Shown: in pieces, positions 46,101 to 57,959 of the stretch
How the letters are laid out: each line of letters opens with the position of its first letter
Position numbering within the stretch: position 1 is the first letter of the stretch
Assembly: GCA_949316495.1 (NCBI GenBank)
Contig: OX439000.1
Span: 53,727,720 to 53,791,719 of the forward strand
Origin: Amphiduros pacificus
Lineage: Eukaryota > Annelida > Polychaeta > Phyllodocida > Hesionidae
Length of the DNA: 64,000 nucleotides
Direction: 5' to 3'
The notes under the pieces: model-generated
Database searches by the model: none
The model's input: the letters and a program-made list of their open reading frames with translations, nothing else
What the model was told of the DNA's origin: nothing
Program-made: the position numbers and the translations under genes

Positions 46101-49100
46101 TAAAATTATTATTCTCCAGTAAATTTACAAATTTTGCACCCCCTAGTGTTAAATTGCTCCTACTCTTTGCAATGAACTTCAGAGCATTGTCACACCCAAA
46201 TGAGCACAGGATTAAAATAGTATTCTGTGGAATACTATTTATTTCTATGATTCCCTCAACTGGATCACAGACAGGCTAGCATAAGCTTTGAAGCATTGAA
46301 TTTAAGGATTGGATGGCACAGATCAGAAATATCCATACGTCAAGCTCATGAAGGTAAAATTAATAGCTGTATATATTGATAAAAAATGTTCTCATCCAAG
46401 GTTGTGATTTCAGTTTTCATCCCTTTAGTTGTATATGACAGAAGGGAGAATTGACATTGCATTGATCACACAATTTCGACACAGTCATTGCTTTTCAGAT
46501 TCCCTATGATCGCGATAACTCAAGAACAAATAATGGCAGCTTCATGAAACTTGACACACGTCGGCAGCTGGTGAAAATTTAGGACGAGTTCGATGGACGG
46601 TGACCTTGACCCAATTTTCAAGGTCACAGACAATTATGTGAAATCCCAAGAATCACAATAACTCAAGAACAAATGATGGAAGCTTTATGAGATTTGACAC
46701 ACATAAGCATCTGATGAAGACCTCAGACATTATTTTATGAAACATGACCTTCATCTACCTACCAAAAGAGTTTGATGAATGGTGACCTTCACCTACTTTT
46801 CAAGGTCACAGGGACAATTATGTCAAATCCACACATCATTGCAATATCTCGAGAACAAATGATGGCAGCTTCATGAGAATTGACAGACATAAGCATCACA
46901 TAAGCATCTGTTTTTCAAGGTCACAGGCCCATCATCTAAAAAATTCTAGAGTAAATGAGGACAGTTCAATGATACTTGACACATATAAGCTATCAAAGGA
47001 AGTAGATGTGCACTATTATGTGTTTTTTGTGAAGCCAGAAGTTCCTACACTTTTTCATGCAAGAATGAAGTGATTTCCTGATGAATATCTTTTTTAAAAC
47101 CAACTTAAATATATTGTACCTTCTAGTACCTTTAAGTAATCAGTCTGTTGTGTGTGTGTTGTGTGTGTGTATGTGTGTGTGTTTGTCACACCTTTTGTTT
47201 TCTTTGTCCGTTTGTTCATCTGCTCCAATGGAAATATGTAGTATAAGGTACTGGGTTTATTTATAAATGAGGAATCTGCATGAGCATCCATAAGAGTATT
47301 TTTCTCTGGAGTAGTCCCTCAGGTGGTAATATAAGATTGGCGCAACACCACATGAAAAAACAAATCCCACCACAGGGAAATTCATATCATGTATGGACAT
47401 CAAGTCAATATTTTTTACCATTCCAAACTGCAGTCTCAAACATGAAGAGTGCAAGTGCACTTAACAGTCTGCAGCACAGAGTAAAAGAGCTAGTACTGAA
47501 TAGTGCAATGTACATACCGTAATTACTCGTGTATAGGACGACTCGTGTATAAGACGAACCCCCAAAATTGAGGTTATTTTGCTTGAAAAAAAACAATTTC
47601 CGAATATAAGACGAGTTGGTTTTTCTTGAGATATCGGCTCTGCTCCCATTCAAGCTTCAGCTGGCGCTTGGCGGCCATATTAAAAGTGAAATGTAAATAT
47701 GCTTAAGATACAAGATCTTAACAGTCTTATACTCAAGTAAATACGGTAAAACGTAAATACGATGTTCATCTTTTCGAAATAACGAATATCGGAACACGTG
47801 GATCGATTTTAATTGCATTTTAAATGATAAATAAAGGTATTTACCCAATATTATCACAAATTGTTCGAGAACAGAACAAAGCCATCAATCCATTTAAAAC
47901 GCAATTAAAATTGATCCACGTGTGAAAGCATATCTGTCAAAAAGGGAAGACACGACTCAAAGCAGTGGAAACAATGACGAAATGCAAAACTGTGAACGCT
48001 GATAATTGGTATCAGTGAAATTTTACTAATTTTCACACCAATGAATTTAATTTTAATAGACACAGAAGTGTGATCATTGACTTTGCAGATTTGCCAGAGA
48101 ATTACGTTTTAAATGATAAATAAAAGTATTTACCCAATATTAACACAAAATACGCTTTGCAGGTCGAGAACAGAACAAAACCATTTATCCATTTAACATG
48201 CATTACGCAATGCGAGGTCGTCATTTTAAAAAGCGGGAGTGACGGAGACAAGCTCTTATTTTTGGCGCGAAAACAAATGGAGTGTATCAACTCGCATTGA
48301 AATATTAATATATTGCGCAATGATGGATCCCTGGCTTCTCCTCGTATTGCGGACGTGAATTAACGCGACGTCACGTACATGATATTTACGTTTTACTTTA
48401 TGGATAAATTCTCGACCTGCGAAGCATAATTTGTGATAATATTGGGTAAATACCTTTATTTATCATTTAAAACGCAATTAAAATCAATCCACATATGAAG
48501 GCATTTCTGTCAAAAAGGGAAGACACGACTCAACGCAACACGTGGTCGCAATTTTGAAAGGCAGAAGTGACGGGAAGAGGCTCTTGTTTTTAGCACGAAA
48601 ACGATTGTTAACTCGCATTGAAAATAAAATTATATACCCAATATAAACACAAAATACGCTTTGCAGGTTGAGAACAGAACAAAACCATCCACCCATTTAA
48701 CATGCATTACGCAATACTAGCGTGAAAGCAAATATCGGACAGCCGGACTACTGTCTTCACGTGGTTGAATATTTCTTTGTGTATTATAAGCCAAAGATAT
48801 TAATCATATTGCTTTTAATTATTATCATTTATAATATTGGGTAAATATCTTTATTTATCTTTTAAAACGCAATTAAAATCGATCCACGTGTGAAAGCATT
48901 TCTGTCAAAAAGGGAAGACACGACTCAAAGCAGTAGAAACAATGACAAAATGCAAAACTGTGAACGTCGATAATTGGTATCAGTGAAAATTTACTAATTT
49001 TCACACCACTGAAAGGGAGAAGGCAGAATTGAATTGTGCGATATAATTAAATAATAAATTTATTTTTAATAGAAATAGAATTACGACATGCATACGTGAT

Positions 49101-50517
49101 TCACGCAACACAAGATCGCCATTTTGAAAGGCGGGAGAGGCTCTTGTTTTTGGGGCGAAAACATGGAGAAATTCTCGACCTGCGAAGAATAACTTGTGAT
49201 AATATTGGGTAAACACCTTTATATATCATTTGAAATGCAATTAAAATCGATCTGCTATTATTTCGACTTTGTTATCACTGATTCCAATTATCAGCGTTCA
49301 CAGTTTTGTGTTTGGTCATTGTCTCCACTGATTTGGGTCGTGTCTTCCCGCTTGGACAGAAATGCTTTCACACGTTGATTGATTTAAATTGCGTTTTGAA
49401 TGAGAAATAATGAAAACGCTTTGTTATTCTCGACCTGAGAAGTGTAATTGTGATAATATTGGGTAAATACCTTTATTTATCATTTAAAACGCAATTAAAA
49501 TCCATCCGCTACGTCCCATATCCGTTATTTCGAAAATATGAACATTGTATTTACGTTTTACCGTAAATACTCGAGTATAAGAAGGTTAAATCGATCCGTT
49601 ATGTCCGATATTCGTTATTTCGAAAATAAGAATGTTCGTAATGAAAACTCGTAGTGCCGTAATTTTTTGGCGTAAATCCTCGTCCACAGGTTGCTCTCGT
49701 GTATAAGACGACCCCCCTAACATTAACTAAGGTTTTTTTTTACAAAAACCTTGTCTTATATACGAGTAAATACGGTAGTATCAAGGAATCTGATTACAGT
49801 CATGTATACTATTATTGTTGACACCACAGATTGTTACAGGGCCTTTTGTGACATGATATGTGTTAAAGAAGCTTCATAAGGAATGATATATTTTTTAAAA
49901 AAAACATTTACATTGTATATAACACAACAGTGACATAAACAATGCCATGTGTGCTAAATTTGCAACAACTGGTGTGAAGGCAACACCTTTTTAAACCTGA
50001 TTTTGTAATGGCCAAGTGACCTAGATAATAATATCTTCTATGATTATGGTAAATGATGAAAGTGATACAAATATCCAAATTATTGCAGTAATTTGTAATC
50101 AATTTATAACTTGATTAACTTCATTATCTGACACCCAGACAGATATTCCTCATCCTGCATTGGTATTGTTTGAATCTAATATTAATTTTATGGTGACAGG
50201 TGGTATAGATGAGTATGGAGGAATGGTGAGTGAATTGAAGAAGCGCTACCCACTCAGCAAGCTGATTGCTGTTGGGTTCAGTATGGGGGCCAACATTGTG
50301 CTGAAATATCTAGGTATTAAGAAGCAACACCAGCAAGACTTCATAGCTGCCATGTCATGCTGCCAAGGATATGATGCTGAGGCGTAAGTACATGGTTGTG
50401 TTTGACATCCCCCTGCCTCCCACAGATAGCCCCATGTCATACACATTGGTGGCTTGTGTTTTATTTATATCATGCCCAACCATTGTGAAGTATATTATAT
50501 AAATTTTGTTTAACATG

Positions 50518-50582
<65 letters not shown>

Positions 50583-53500
50583 AAGCCTGTAGCAAGGTGG
50601 GGGTGTTTCATTTATCATAGTTTGAACTTGCCCTGTTTCCCTTAAGGAACATATTAATCATTCGGTGGTGGTGAGATGGGGAGGAATTAAAGAAGGTCCA
50701 ATAATATTGAGACCCTTTCAGAGTGGGAAGCCAACCATTATGTGCTGGGGGTTGGGAGTAGTGGTAAGACTAGGTCTTCAGCACAAACAATTAATAAACC
50801 ATTTCAGTCAGAAAATGTATTAAAACATTTTCTCTTATATTAGAATTATTTTTTAACTTTGTCTCTGAATCAAAATAATGTAGCACCTTCTCATTCCAAG
50901 CCTTTAGGGTCAAACACATTTTTATATGAAATGTATCTGATATGAAGTATATTTAAAAATGTAAATTTTGGAGAAAATTGATGTCTTGAATTTGAATAGC
51001 CTTGGCCCAATTTACATGGGAATAATCATGTAATAATTTTTAATCATAAACATGAAATGACATAGGCACCATATGAGATGCAATTATGAGGCAAAGAGAC
51101 TTGAATTTTAACCAGGAAATAGGCACTGAACTGTTATCTCCCAGGTCTTATATATATGGTGGTAGGTGGCAGACCATTTCAGTCTTCCCAATAGTCGCTT
51201 GACCTTCAACGGACATTCGGTCCGACAAAGTTGACATTTATGCCGGACTGAAAGCATTTTCATCGGACCAAAAAAAATTATATAATTATTATTATATCGG
51301 CGATATAATTAAAATATTCTGTCACGTGTCAACCGTAGTCCGCCTCCATTTAATAAGTTTAAATTATACACAAGTCAGAGAAAATGTGAGTTTAATGATG
51401 CTTAAATACTCATACACAACACAAGGTCACCATTATGAAAACCGGAAGTGACAGGGAGAAGCTCTTATTTTTGGCACAAAAACGATGGAGCGCCACCACA
51501 GTGTATTCATTCACATTAAAATTTTGATATATTTTGCAATGATGGATCCCTTTCACCTTGTATTTAGATTTTACTGTTAAAATGACTGCCAAACTTCTCG
51601 AGGGATAAGTTAAAAGAAATGTTTGAATTTTCACAGAAATACATGTCGGACAAGAGGTCCGACTACAGCTAAAAATATGCCGGACCTTGGCAAAAAATGT
51701 CAGTTAAGACAGGCAGTCCGGCAGTTATCGGAAAGACTGCCATTTCTTTTGATGAGCAGCCTAATCTGAAAAGAAGTCCTGAAAATGAAACACTCCCTTT
51801 CCAATGCCTGATTTGGGCACTGTGGTCATAATAGATATTTTGTTGAGGACACAGCCTGTGAGCTGATTAATTAATTTGGACATTAACTGCATGATTAAAT
51901 TGGTTGTTTATTGAGGTGCTGAAAGGTAACTCCAGTATCTCTTAGAAATCACTCTGTCTGTCCTGGGTCTGTGTATGCTTGTGTGCATGTGTGTGTTTGC
52001 TCCATCTTTTCCTCAACTTTCCTTTGTGCATTTGTTTGTCACCTGCAAATTATATACATAATTGTTACGTAATATCTGGGACATTGGGGGTGATGGTCCT
52101 GGTATGGTTGCTGGTTGTAGTTTAATATCTTGGCTTGGGCGGAATGGGGGAAATGAACCTTTGATTCTTGGTCCCTGGTTACATAACCTTATGTAACATC
52201 AGGGGGCATGATTTTTGTTCTTTTGGCTTGCTGCCAACTGTAACTAAGTTGGGCAAGCAGATCCTTTTCACCGAGACAGTAGTCTTTATTTTTGCTGTTG
52301 ACCTACATTTGAGCCAGTGCTACAACTAACCTCTGACTCAGCTGCTGCTGGTATTGAGTGTTGTATAAAGGCATTTAAGCAGCAACTCACAGTGTGTCCC
52401 CTCCATGGAAACTTAATGTACAATGAAGCCAATAACAATCTGAAGAAGAGGAAGAGATGACAATATGTGTGGTTTTATACAAGGCACACAGTAGATTATG
52501 TTATTATCTGTATTGAGGCCACCGGCATGGGGATGGGGCAGTTTCTTGAGAAGGCAGAGCGTAAGTACACATACAGCCTGCAGCACAGAGGAAAAGACCT
52601 TTGTCATTAAGTCAGATATCAACCAGTGCAATGTATTTAATATTAAGGAATCTGGCTTTAGCCATTTGTACTATTATTGTTGACGCCACAGATTATTCCA
52701 GTACTGATTGTGACATTTGTCACAAGGTATCTTGTTTCAATTGGATGTAACAGCTGAATGAAGCACCAGAATTTTTTTTTTTTTGGTACAGAGCCATGCC
52801 ACATATGTTGAGCTGGGAACACATGAGACGTGTTTACCACTATGCCATGACCCAACACCAGAAGTCCATTCTCAAACGTAACTATGATGTGCTCTTTGGA
52901 CCAGAGTCTTGGGAGAAATATGGAAAGTTTGATGTTGATAGAATTTTCAAAGAAACATCTTTAATTGGGATAGATGAGCACTACACCAGGTAAGTTGAAG
53001 AGTGTTTGAAAAATCTTGTAAATTTTATTAGAGAAAATATATTATGTGAAACGTGAACATAAGATTTGTACAAAATTTGTTTCTGTTTAAGAATAAACAT
53101 ACTTATAAGATAAAGTCTTCAATAATGCTATTAAATTAGCACTTTATGTTCTTGCCCTGTTTACACCATGTCTGCCACACCCATAGCTGCACTTTGTTTT
53201 TGCACACAGCATCAAACTTGTCCAAGTCCCTCAGAGGTAGATCACATCAGCCTTGTCATATTGATATTACTATACTCTGGTTGAGCCAAGGTCGTAAAAA
53301 GTGCAGCAAGATAAGTTGCTAAGGATATTTCCTCATACAGAAATAAAATCTAATCTTTTCAGCTGTGTAAAGGATCAGATTCCCAATATTTTATAACTTG
53401 TGACCTGCATGACCTTTACATAGGTCACTGTGGGCTAGTTACATAAATTATTCCAAAAATTATGAGCAAATATGCCTAAATGGTTTGGAAATAAATATCA

Positions 53501-56500
53501 TTAGTGGTGTTTTACTGAATATCACACATAGCCAATTTTTAAAAATTGTCTCCTGTGACCTTGAAAATTGCTCAAGGTCACCTGATATCCAACTAATCCA
53601 AGCCCCTCTTAGATAGATCCTATCTGGCAAGTCATATTACTGTACTTTTTTAAAAAAAGGTATTTACAAACAAAATTGCCCTAGGCCACAACAAATTTAG
53701 CCCCAAAATATTTACAGGCCTACACATTGTTAAGTTCTCATATCTAACCCATGTTCAAGCATAAATGAATGAGGAAGAAAAGGAAATGTGGCTGCAGTGA
53801 ATGCTGCAGTGGCAGACACAGCAGTGGCAGACACAGCAGTGGCAGACACAGCAGTGGCAGACACAGCAGTGGAGCACACAGAGGAAACAGAGCAAGAACA
53901 TCAAGTCAGCTTGTGCTGCCTTAAACAACCATTATTACCGCCTTCAAAGCATAGATGCACCTTATCAAACAGAAAGAAAAGAAATTGTGAAATGGTGTTT
54001 TTTGTTACAGTGGGAATTGAACTCGCCAAGTTGCATCCTCCACTTATGTGACAATTAAAGCATAGATCCTTTGTTCTACCAACTGTGATAGTTGGGCTTA
54101 CTTCAATGCCTTATCAGTGCCTCCATCTAATTCTCCTTTCCAAAAGTGCTCAATTATCAGCTGATCATAGGTGGCGCTGCGAATTTCGTGCAAGTCCTCA
54201 ACTGACAGGTGATAAAGGAAAATCACTGTTTTGCTGATATCTTCATAACTACACTACTTAGCAACAAACCAAAAATAGTTTTGGAATCTGTGAGCCAATA
54301 TTAGAAGAGAAAATGATAAACTTATCTTTGATGTCAAGTGTCTTTGATGTGAGTTGGTCACACCGAGGTGATGAGTGAGTTGGTCACATCTGTCACTTCA
54401 GTCTGGGCATGATGGAGATAAGCATTCACACCATTGTCATTCAAATAATTTGGATCTCAGGGTTTTCTGTCATTGTTTCATTACTAAGACTTTGAGGGGG
54501 ATTTTTTGTAGCCTTTATGTCATGTCTTCCTATTTCATCTTGATGACAACAACTGTCTCTCCCGGTTAATGATCATTTATGATAATAAATAATGGGAAGA
54601 GCAGAATGTGTCCAACATATTCAGATTCTTCGTGAAATTTTAATACAAATAAAAAAATGTTAGTTCAATTTCGTGGATTCTAGTCGAAATAAATGGGAAA
54701 TCAGTAAGAGCTTCACAGTGCTGTTAATATTTGACTCAACGGAATGTGTGGCGCCACCTAGCAGCCAATGGAGTGTGACGTAGGAGATAGGGAAGGCAAT
54801 TTACTTGCCAATTTTCTTTTTGACTTTAGCCTTAGCTCACCCAATCTCTGAAAAATTGTGTATGCCATAAGTGGAGAGAAAAAATAGCATTTCCAAACTT
54901 AAAGCATTCATGAAATCACAGAGGTCACAAGCAATTTGACAAAGGTTTGGGATTTGGCCTGTACTAATGGACAAACCTTAATGGACAAACAGGGTTTTGT
55001 GAGCCAAATCACGCTTTTGTCCTAATCTTGAGGTGCCGCATACAGTTAGCAAATCTTTTCTAAGCAGGTGTTTACACTAGATCAATGGTCAGCTAAACAA
55101 AGTTTGTTGACAATGAATCTCCAATGGATGATTTGGATTTTAGCAGAAGATTTGTCCACTTTCAAATGGCACATGTTGAATAATAAAATTTGATCACAAA
55201 TTTTGGGGGTGTAAACATTTATATTATGCAAGGGAAAAGTGCTAGAAAACCTCATTTCATGAATGTTTTAAAACATAATCTTCACTCACCGTCGTCAGTT
55301 AGTAAATGTGTTTTGTTGGGGTTTTGTTCAAGACATGGCAATGATATGCAGATGTATTATAATTCATTCATATCTATTTTAAATTACTTAGAATAAAAGA
55401 CAATCTTTTTTACTTTGGACAAAATTTGCCTCATCATTTCTTAAAATATGTAATTTAAATATAACAGACATATACATGGTTATACCTTGAGAAATTTTTA
55501 TTGATATTGATATGGTCATTTTGTGCATGTTTCATGTGTGATTGTCTACAGGGTGGCATTTATGTTAATTGTGACAACAATACAAAAGGGATCTTCCCAG
55601 AAATAATCACACCACTCTTTCTGGCTCCATGGTATTAAACTCATTGTGATATATTTTCCCTAATTTTGATAAAGTTTGAGTTTGATTTTCAATTTTGTGT
55701 GTTTATAGGAGGAGAGAAGGATTTGACTCTGTGATAGAGTACTATAAGTGGACAAGCTGCAAATACTATATGAATAATGTAAGTTGTCACACAATGCAAT
55801 AAAACAGGTTTTAGCATTAATATAAAATGTTTTCGAAGATTATCGTCAAGAAAATCCTGAAGGGAATAACTAGAAAGCTGATCTATGTCATTGGTTCGCA
55901 ATCCATACATGTTCTGCCACACACTCATTGCTTGCTTTATATAATGAAAGGAGTGTAAATTCATTATGATGTCTTCACCCATACCACAATCTGTGGTGAT
56001 TCAGTTGTTGTGCACATTAAGGAAAAGGTGAGATCAGAATGGAAAATGCTGATACACATTACGTGACAAACAATGTATTGATTTTTTATTCGGTTGAAAA
56101 TTACAATTCATTTACCGGTAATATTCACAGGGCCGAGGCAGCAAAGTGTGACAGGGGAATCAGAACTACCATGCAACATGCTTAACAGTAGTGTTGACAT
56201 GTATAAGTTATTTATATGTGTCTTGACCAATTTCTTGTAGTCAATATTGAAATAAAGATTAGTCAAATGTGAGTAAAACCAATTGGGTGGTCACAATCTG
56301 CTTTGGATGGACTATTAATAAGTTAGGTAGTCAAATGTGAGTAAAACCAATTGGGTGGTCACAATCTGCTTTGGATGGACTATTAATAAGTTAGGTAGTG
56401 GATGGAGAAGGCCAATCTCATATTAAAATGTGTCAATGAAGGGATTTGCCAATCTTATTTTCACTATTCTAATTGACATACATGCAGAGTACACTTTTGA

Positions 56501-57959
56501 TTTTTTTTTCCAGATTCAGCTGCCTTGTTTTATATTGAATGCCTTGGATGATCCTATTGTCCCTGAACAACTGCTCAACCCTGCAAAGGAAATGGCATGT
56601 AAGTTAAATTTTACACATTACCTCTATAACCTCATGACATAACAGGGTCAGCATATTCAAATAACAATTGTCAACTGGCTGTGATCAGGTTTTGTTTTTT
56701 TTAGCATGGTATGGGGCATTGGTGTGTGTGTGTCTGTCTGTCTGTCTGTCTGTCCAAATATTTACCGCATTGGGATGACCTTATTGAAATTGAAATTGTT
56801 ACCAAAAACTTTGACATTTTGTAACATGTTATCACATTTGGATGTAAGAGACTCAAATTTCTACCACATATTTGCCTCATTTGATTTGATATGAGTGTAA
56901 CAATCTGGGTGTAACACTCTTACTGACCACCCGGTGCAGGCATTATTTAAGCAGCAGTTTAAACAGTGTGTCCCTGTCAAATGTGGCCTTTGCATGCAGA
57001 GCCTGGTATAAACGCAGGATCTGCAAAGGAGAGCTTGCACGTTAAAATTTGAAACAGGTCAAATGTATTTGAATAAGGTTATAAAAAGGAGAAAAATACT
57101 TTCATAAGATCATTTGATGGACACTTCATGGTTGTATATGAATGCAAAATAATCTAAATGAACAAATATTCATGAGTCACATACCATGTAGCTGACAAAA
57201 GGAACCTCTTGGAAGTACATGGCATTGACCATGAGTTAAATAAACATTATTTAATTAAATGATGCAGAATTAGAAATATATCAAATTATATTCTCATAAA
57301 GTAGTATCCATAGAGAATGAAGGTATATAATCATGTAATCATCATGCATCTGACCAACATGTGTTCAGTTCTTCCGATATTATTGTAATTAATTCTGGAT
57401 GTCTCTTTTGAGTTATGAAACCACTAAATTTCTCATCAGTCTCTTCACAATCTAATATATATATATATATAAAGTTTAATTGAAATTCAGGTGTACATAT
57501 CTTCTGCCTCTTTATGTCTGTGTATGTAATAACTACATGTTTAATCATCAAAGTGAATACTTGTGAATATTGATTAAAAGCAGGAGTAAAAAAAATTTCA
57601 GTAGAAGGTTTATATCCTGTATGGCATTTCCTGAGGTGATGATCTTCAGGACTGATGGACTGTTGGAATTTTACAACTTTGCTATATTTGTATCGTACAA
57701 CAGTAGTTTACAAACCACTGACTATTGTGACAGCTGTCAATTAGAATTTTGTGTGAATGTGAAGAGAAGTAAAGTATTGATTTTGTTTTCAATTTCAGTG
57801 AGCCATAACAATGTGATACACTGCCAAACATATCATGGTGGACACCTTGGATTTTTTGAGGGGGGGATGCTCTATCCAGATACCATCACATGGTTAGACA
57901 AAATAGTAGTACAGTATGCCGACGCTATTGTCATAGCAACCCAACATGGTGTACAATAG
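40118..57959 (+). CDS. ABHD2: ABHD2-like alpha/beta hydrolase (8 recognised coding exons)
   Basis: ABHD2 is a membrane serine hydrolase; the vertebrate enzyme is reported as a monoacylglycerol lipase. Exons are 40118-40318, 42967-43142, 45217-45384, 50200-50383, 52792-52989, 55709-55778, 56514-56598 and 57799-57959, all with GT/AG sites and consistent phase, giving 413 residues from 40119 against 425 for human ABHD2. The order is: an N-terminal hydrophobic anchor (FVVLFLFGFVVVLYVAV), the YVPTLIWGKSGHLQT block, VICPGIANSSE, the nucleophile elbow GFSMGAN (Ser codon 50280-50282), ALDDPIVPEQ (probable catalytic Asp 56550-56552), and HGGHLGFFEG (His codon 57843-57845). The start is unresolved: exon 40118 follows a ttttcacag acceptor and has no ATG at its head, so the first Met is either in an unseen upstream exon or the in-frame ATG at 40161. 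ABHD1/3/15 relatives are less likely given the WGKSGH and HGGHLGFFEG blocks. Confidence 0.94.
40590..40720 (+). repeat. Element T tail fragment
   Basis: 'cacaggcccatcatctcaat', 'agagtaaatgatgacag' and 'cttgacacac' match 9670-9745. Intron 1 of the ABHD2-like gene. Confidence 0.7.
41088..41300 (-). repeat. Family C repeat, - strand copy
   Basis: 'actctcataattttaaccc' and 'ccatggaggctaggatggaa' invert the right end of 13965-14520. Confidence 0.6.
41460..42051 (+). repeat. Two direct ~215-bp repeats
   Basis: Copies at 41460-41675 and 41841-42051 share 'cttttaacattttgaaagac', 'gagacacaacatt', 'cttctgaggggcctg' and 'aactgcataaataaacatag'. A related piece sits inverted at 31405-31545. The spacing suggests long terminal-like direct repeats or a segmental duplication; there is no coding sequence between them. 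Confidence 0.8.
42049..42076. repeat. Perfect 28-bp palindrome
   Basis: TTGATATGGAAATA is followed directly by its exact inverse complement with no loop, at the end of the second direct repeat. Confidence 0.95.
42320..42585 (+). repeat. Two-unit ~130-bp tandem repeat related to 8090-8290
   Basis: 'ttttcatattgcacaggca' and 'ttgataatgg', 'tgccatggta' occur twice in the same order. Confidence 0.8.
43385..43930 (+). repeat. Dispersed repeat family G, second full-length-looking copy
   Basis: Aligns end to end by eye with 3715-4280. It begins with a TCTGTC microsatellite. It lies in intron 2 of the ABHD2-like gene. Confidence 0.75.
44955..45017 (+). repeat. TA-type MITE terminus with expanded 21-C run
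   Basis: 'ttactcgaatataagatgac' and 'tcgtgtataagacgggc' match the terminus of the foldback at 47515, whose next bases are a short C run. Here the C run has grown to 21 (44997-45017). It is in intron 2 of the ABHD2-like gene, about 200 bp before exon 3. Confidence 0.7.
45700..45795 (+). repeat. Element T start fragment with TG microsatellite
   Basis: 'taccctcagcctctgatgta' and 'ttgcagtactcctggcgt' then (TG)n match 8883-8985. Confidence 0.75.
46496..47030 (+). repeat. Element T, internal units and part of tail
   Basis: Three to four ~143-bp units with 'aacaaatgatggcagctt', then 'catcatctaaaaaattctag' and 'aagctatcaaaggaagta', which precede the tail in 8885-9895. Confidence 0.75.
47110..49862 (+). 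repeat. Family R copy split by the foldback element
   Basis: 47110-47514 is the 5' and middle of R and breaks off within 'gtgcaatgta'; 49778-49862 resumes at 'gtatcaaggaatctg' and continues 'gttgacaccacagattg', just where R should continue. The intervening 47515-49777 is therefore a later insertion. Confidence 0.8.
47515..49777. mobile_element. 2.26-kb TA-flanked foldback element (Tc1/mariner-like ends)
   Basis: TA-CCGTAATTACTCGTGTATA at the left and the inverse of CCGTATTTACTCGTATATAA-TA at the right. The ends themselves look like two ~220-230 bp MITEs, 47515-47748 and 49559-49777, each with its own inverted termini. The interior 47748-49558 is again an inverted repeat, with 'ttcgaaataacgaatatcgg' and 'aaatgataaataaaggtatt' on the left and their inverses on the right. 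The centre holds further direct and inverted copies of the same ~250-bp block (47800-48060, 48440-48530, 48830-49020, 49195-49380). No transposase is visible. It is in intron 3 of the ABHD2-like gene. Confidence 0.8.
50520..50581. repeat. (AT)n microsatellite, ~62 bp
   Basis: An uninterrupted AT dinucleotide run, 31 units, in intron 4 of the ABHD2-like gene. Confidence 0.98.
51168..51735. mobile_element. Inverted-repeat DNA element with GGCAGTCTTTCC-like ends
   Basis: Left 'ggcagaccatttcagtcttcc' and right 'ggaaagactgcc' pair imperfectly; inner pairs are 'attcggtccgac' with 'gaggtccgacta' and 'tatgccggactg' with 'aatatgccggacc'. It has no transposase. A half copy is at 1690-1990. It lies in intron 4 of the ABHD2-like gene. 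Confidence 0.65.
51905..52735 (+). repeat. Repeat family R, fullest copy
   Basis: About 830 bp containing all blocks of the family in order: 'agaaatcactctgtctgtcc' with TG runs, 'tttgattcttggtccctggt', 'ctgcagcacagaggaaaaga', 'aaggaatctggctttagcc', 'ttgacgccacagattattcc' and the 3' end 'gtgacatttgtcacaaggta'. It has no ORF of note and no terminal repeat that I can fix. It ends ~55 bp before exon 5 of the ABHD2-like gene. Confidence 0.7.
53100..53660 (+). repeat. GACCTTGA-type repeat copy
   Basis: 'tgaccttgaaaattgctcaa', 'ggtcacctgatatccaac' and 'aagcccctcttagatagatc' match 5345-5430. Upstream, 53220-53290 looks like a second, more diverged unit. Intron 5 of the ABHD2-like gene. Confidence 0.6.
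53806..53880 (+). repeat. 15-bp minisatellite, five units
   Basis: 'gcagtggcagacaca' four times without change and a fifth unit with changes. Because the unit is a multiple of three, two frames stay open and read as an Ala-Asp-Thr-Ala-Val repeat, but this is intronic. Confidence 0.95.
54903..55267. mobile_element. TTAA-flanked MITE D, copy 2
   Basis: TTAA at 54899-54902 and 55268-55271. Left end AGCATTCATGAAAT, right end inverse AACATTCATGAAAT. It is internally shorter than 24973-25536 and in the opposite orientation. Intron 5 of the ABHD2-like gene. Confidence 0.8.
56261..56396. repeat. Perfect 68-bp tandem duplication
   Basis: 56261-56328 and 56329-56396 appear identical, beginning 'agtcaaatgtgagtaaaacc'. 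It is 117 bp before exon 7 of the ABHD2-like gene. Confidence 0.95.

Noticed and set aside
53788-54058. Ala-Asp-Thr-Ala-Val repeat protein
   Set aside because: A 15-bp minisatellite inside an ABHD2-like intron stays open in two frames; there is no other support.
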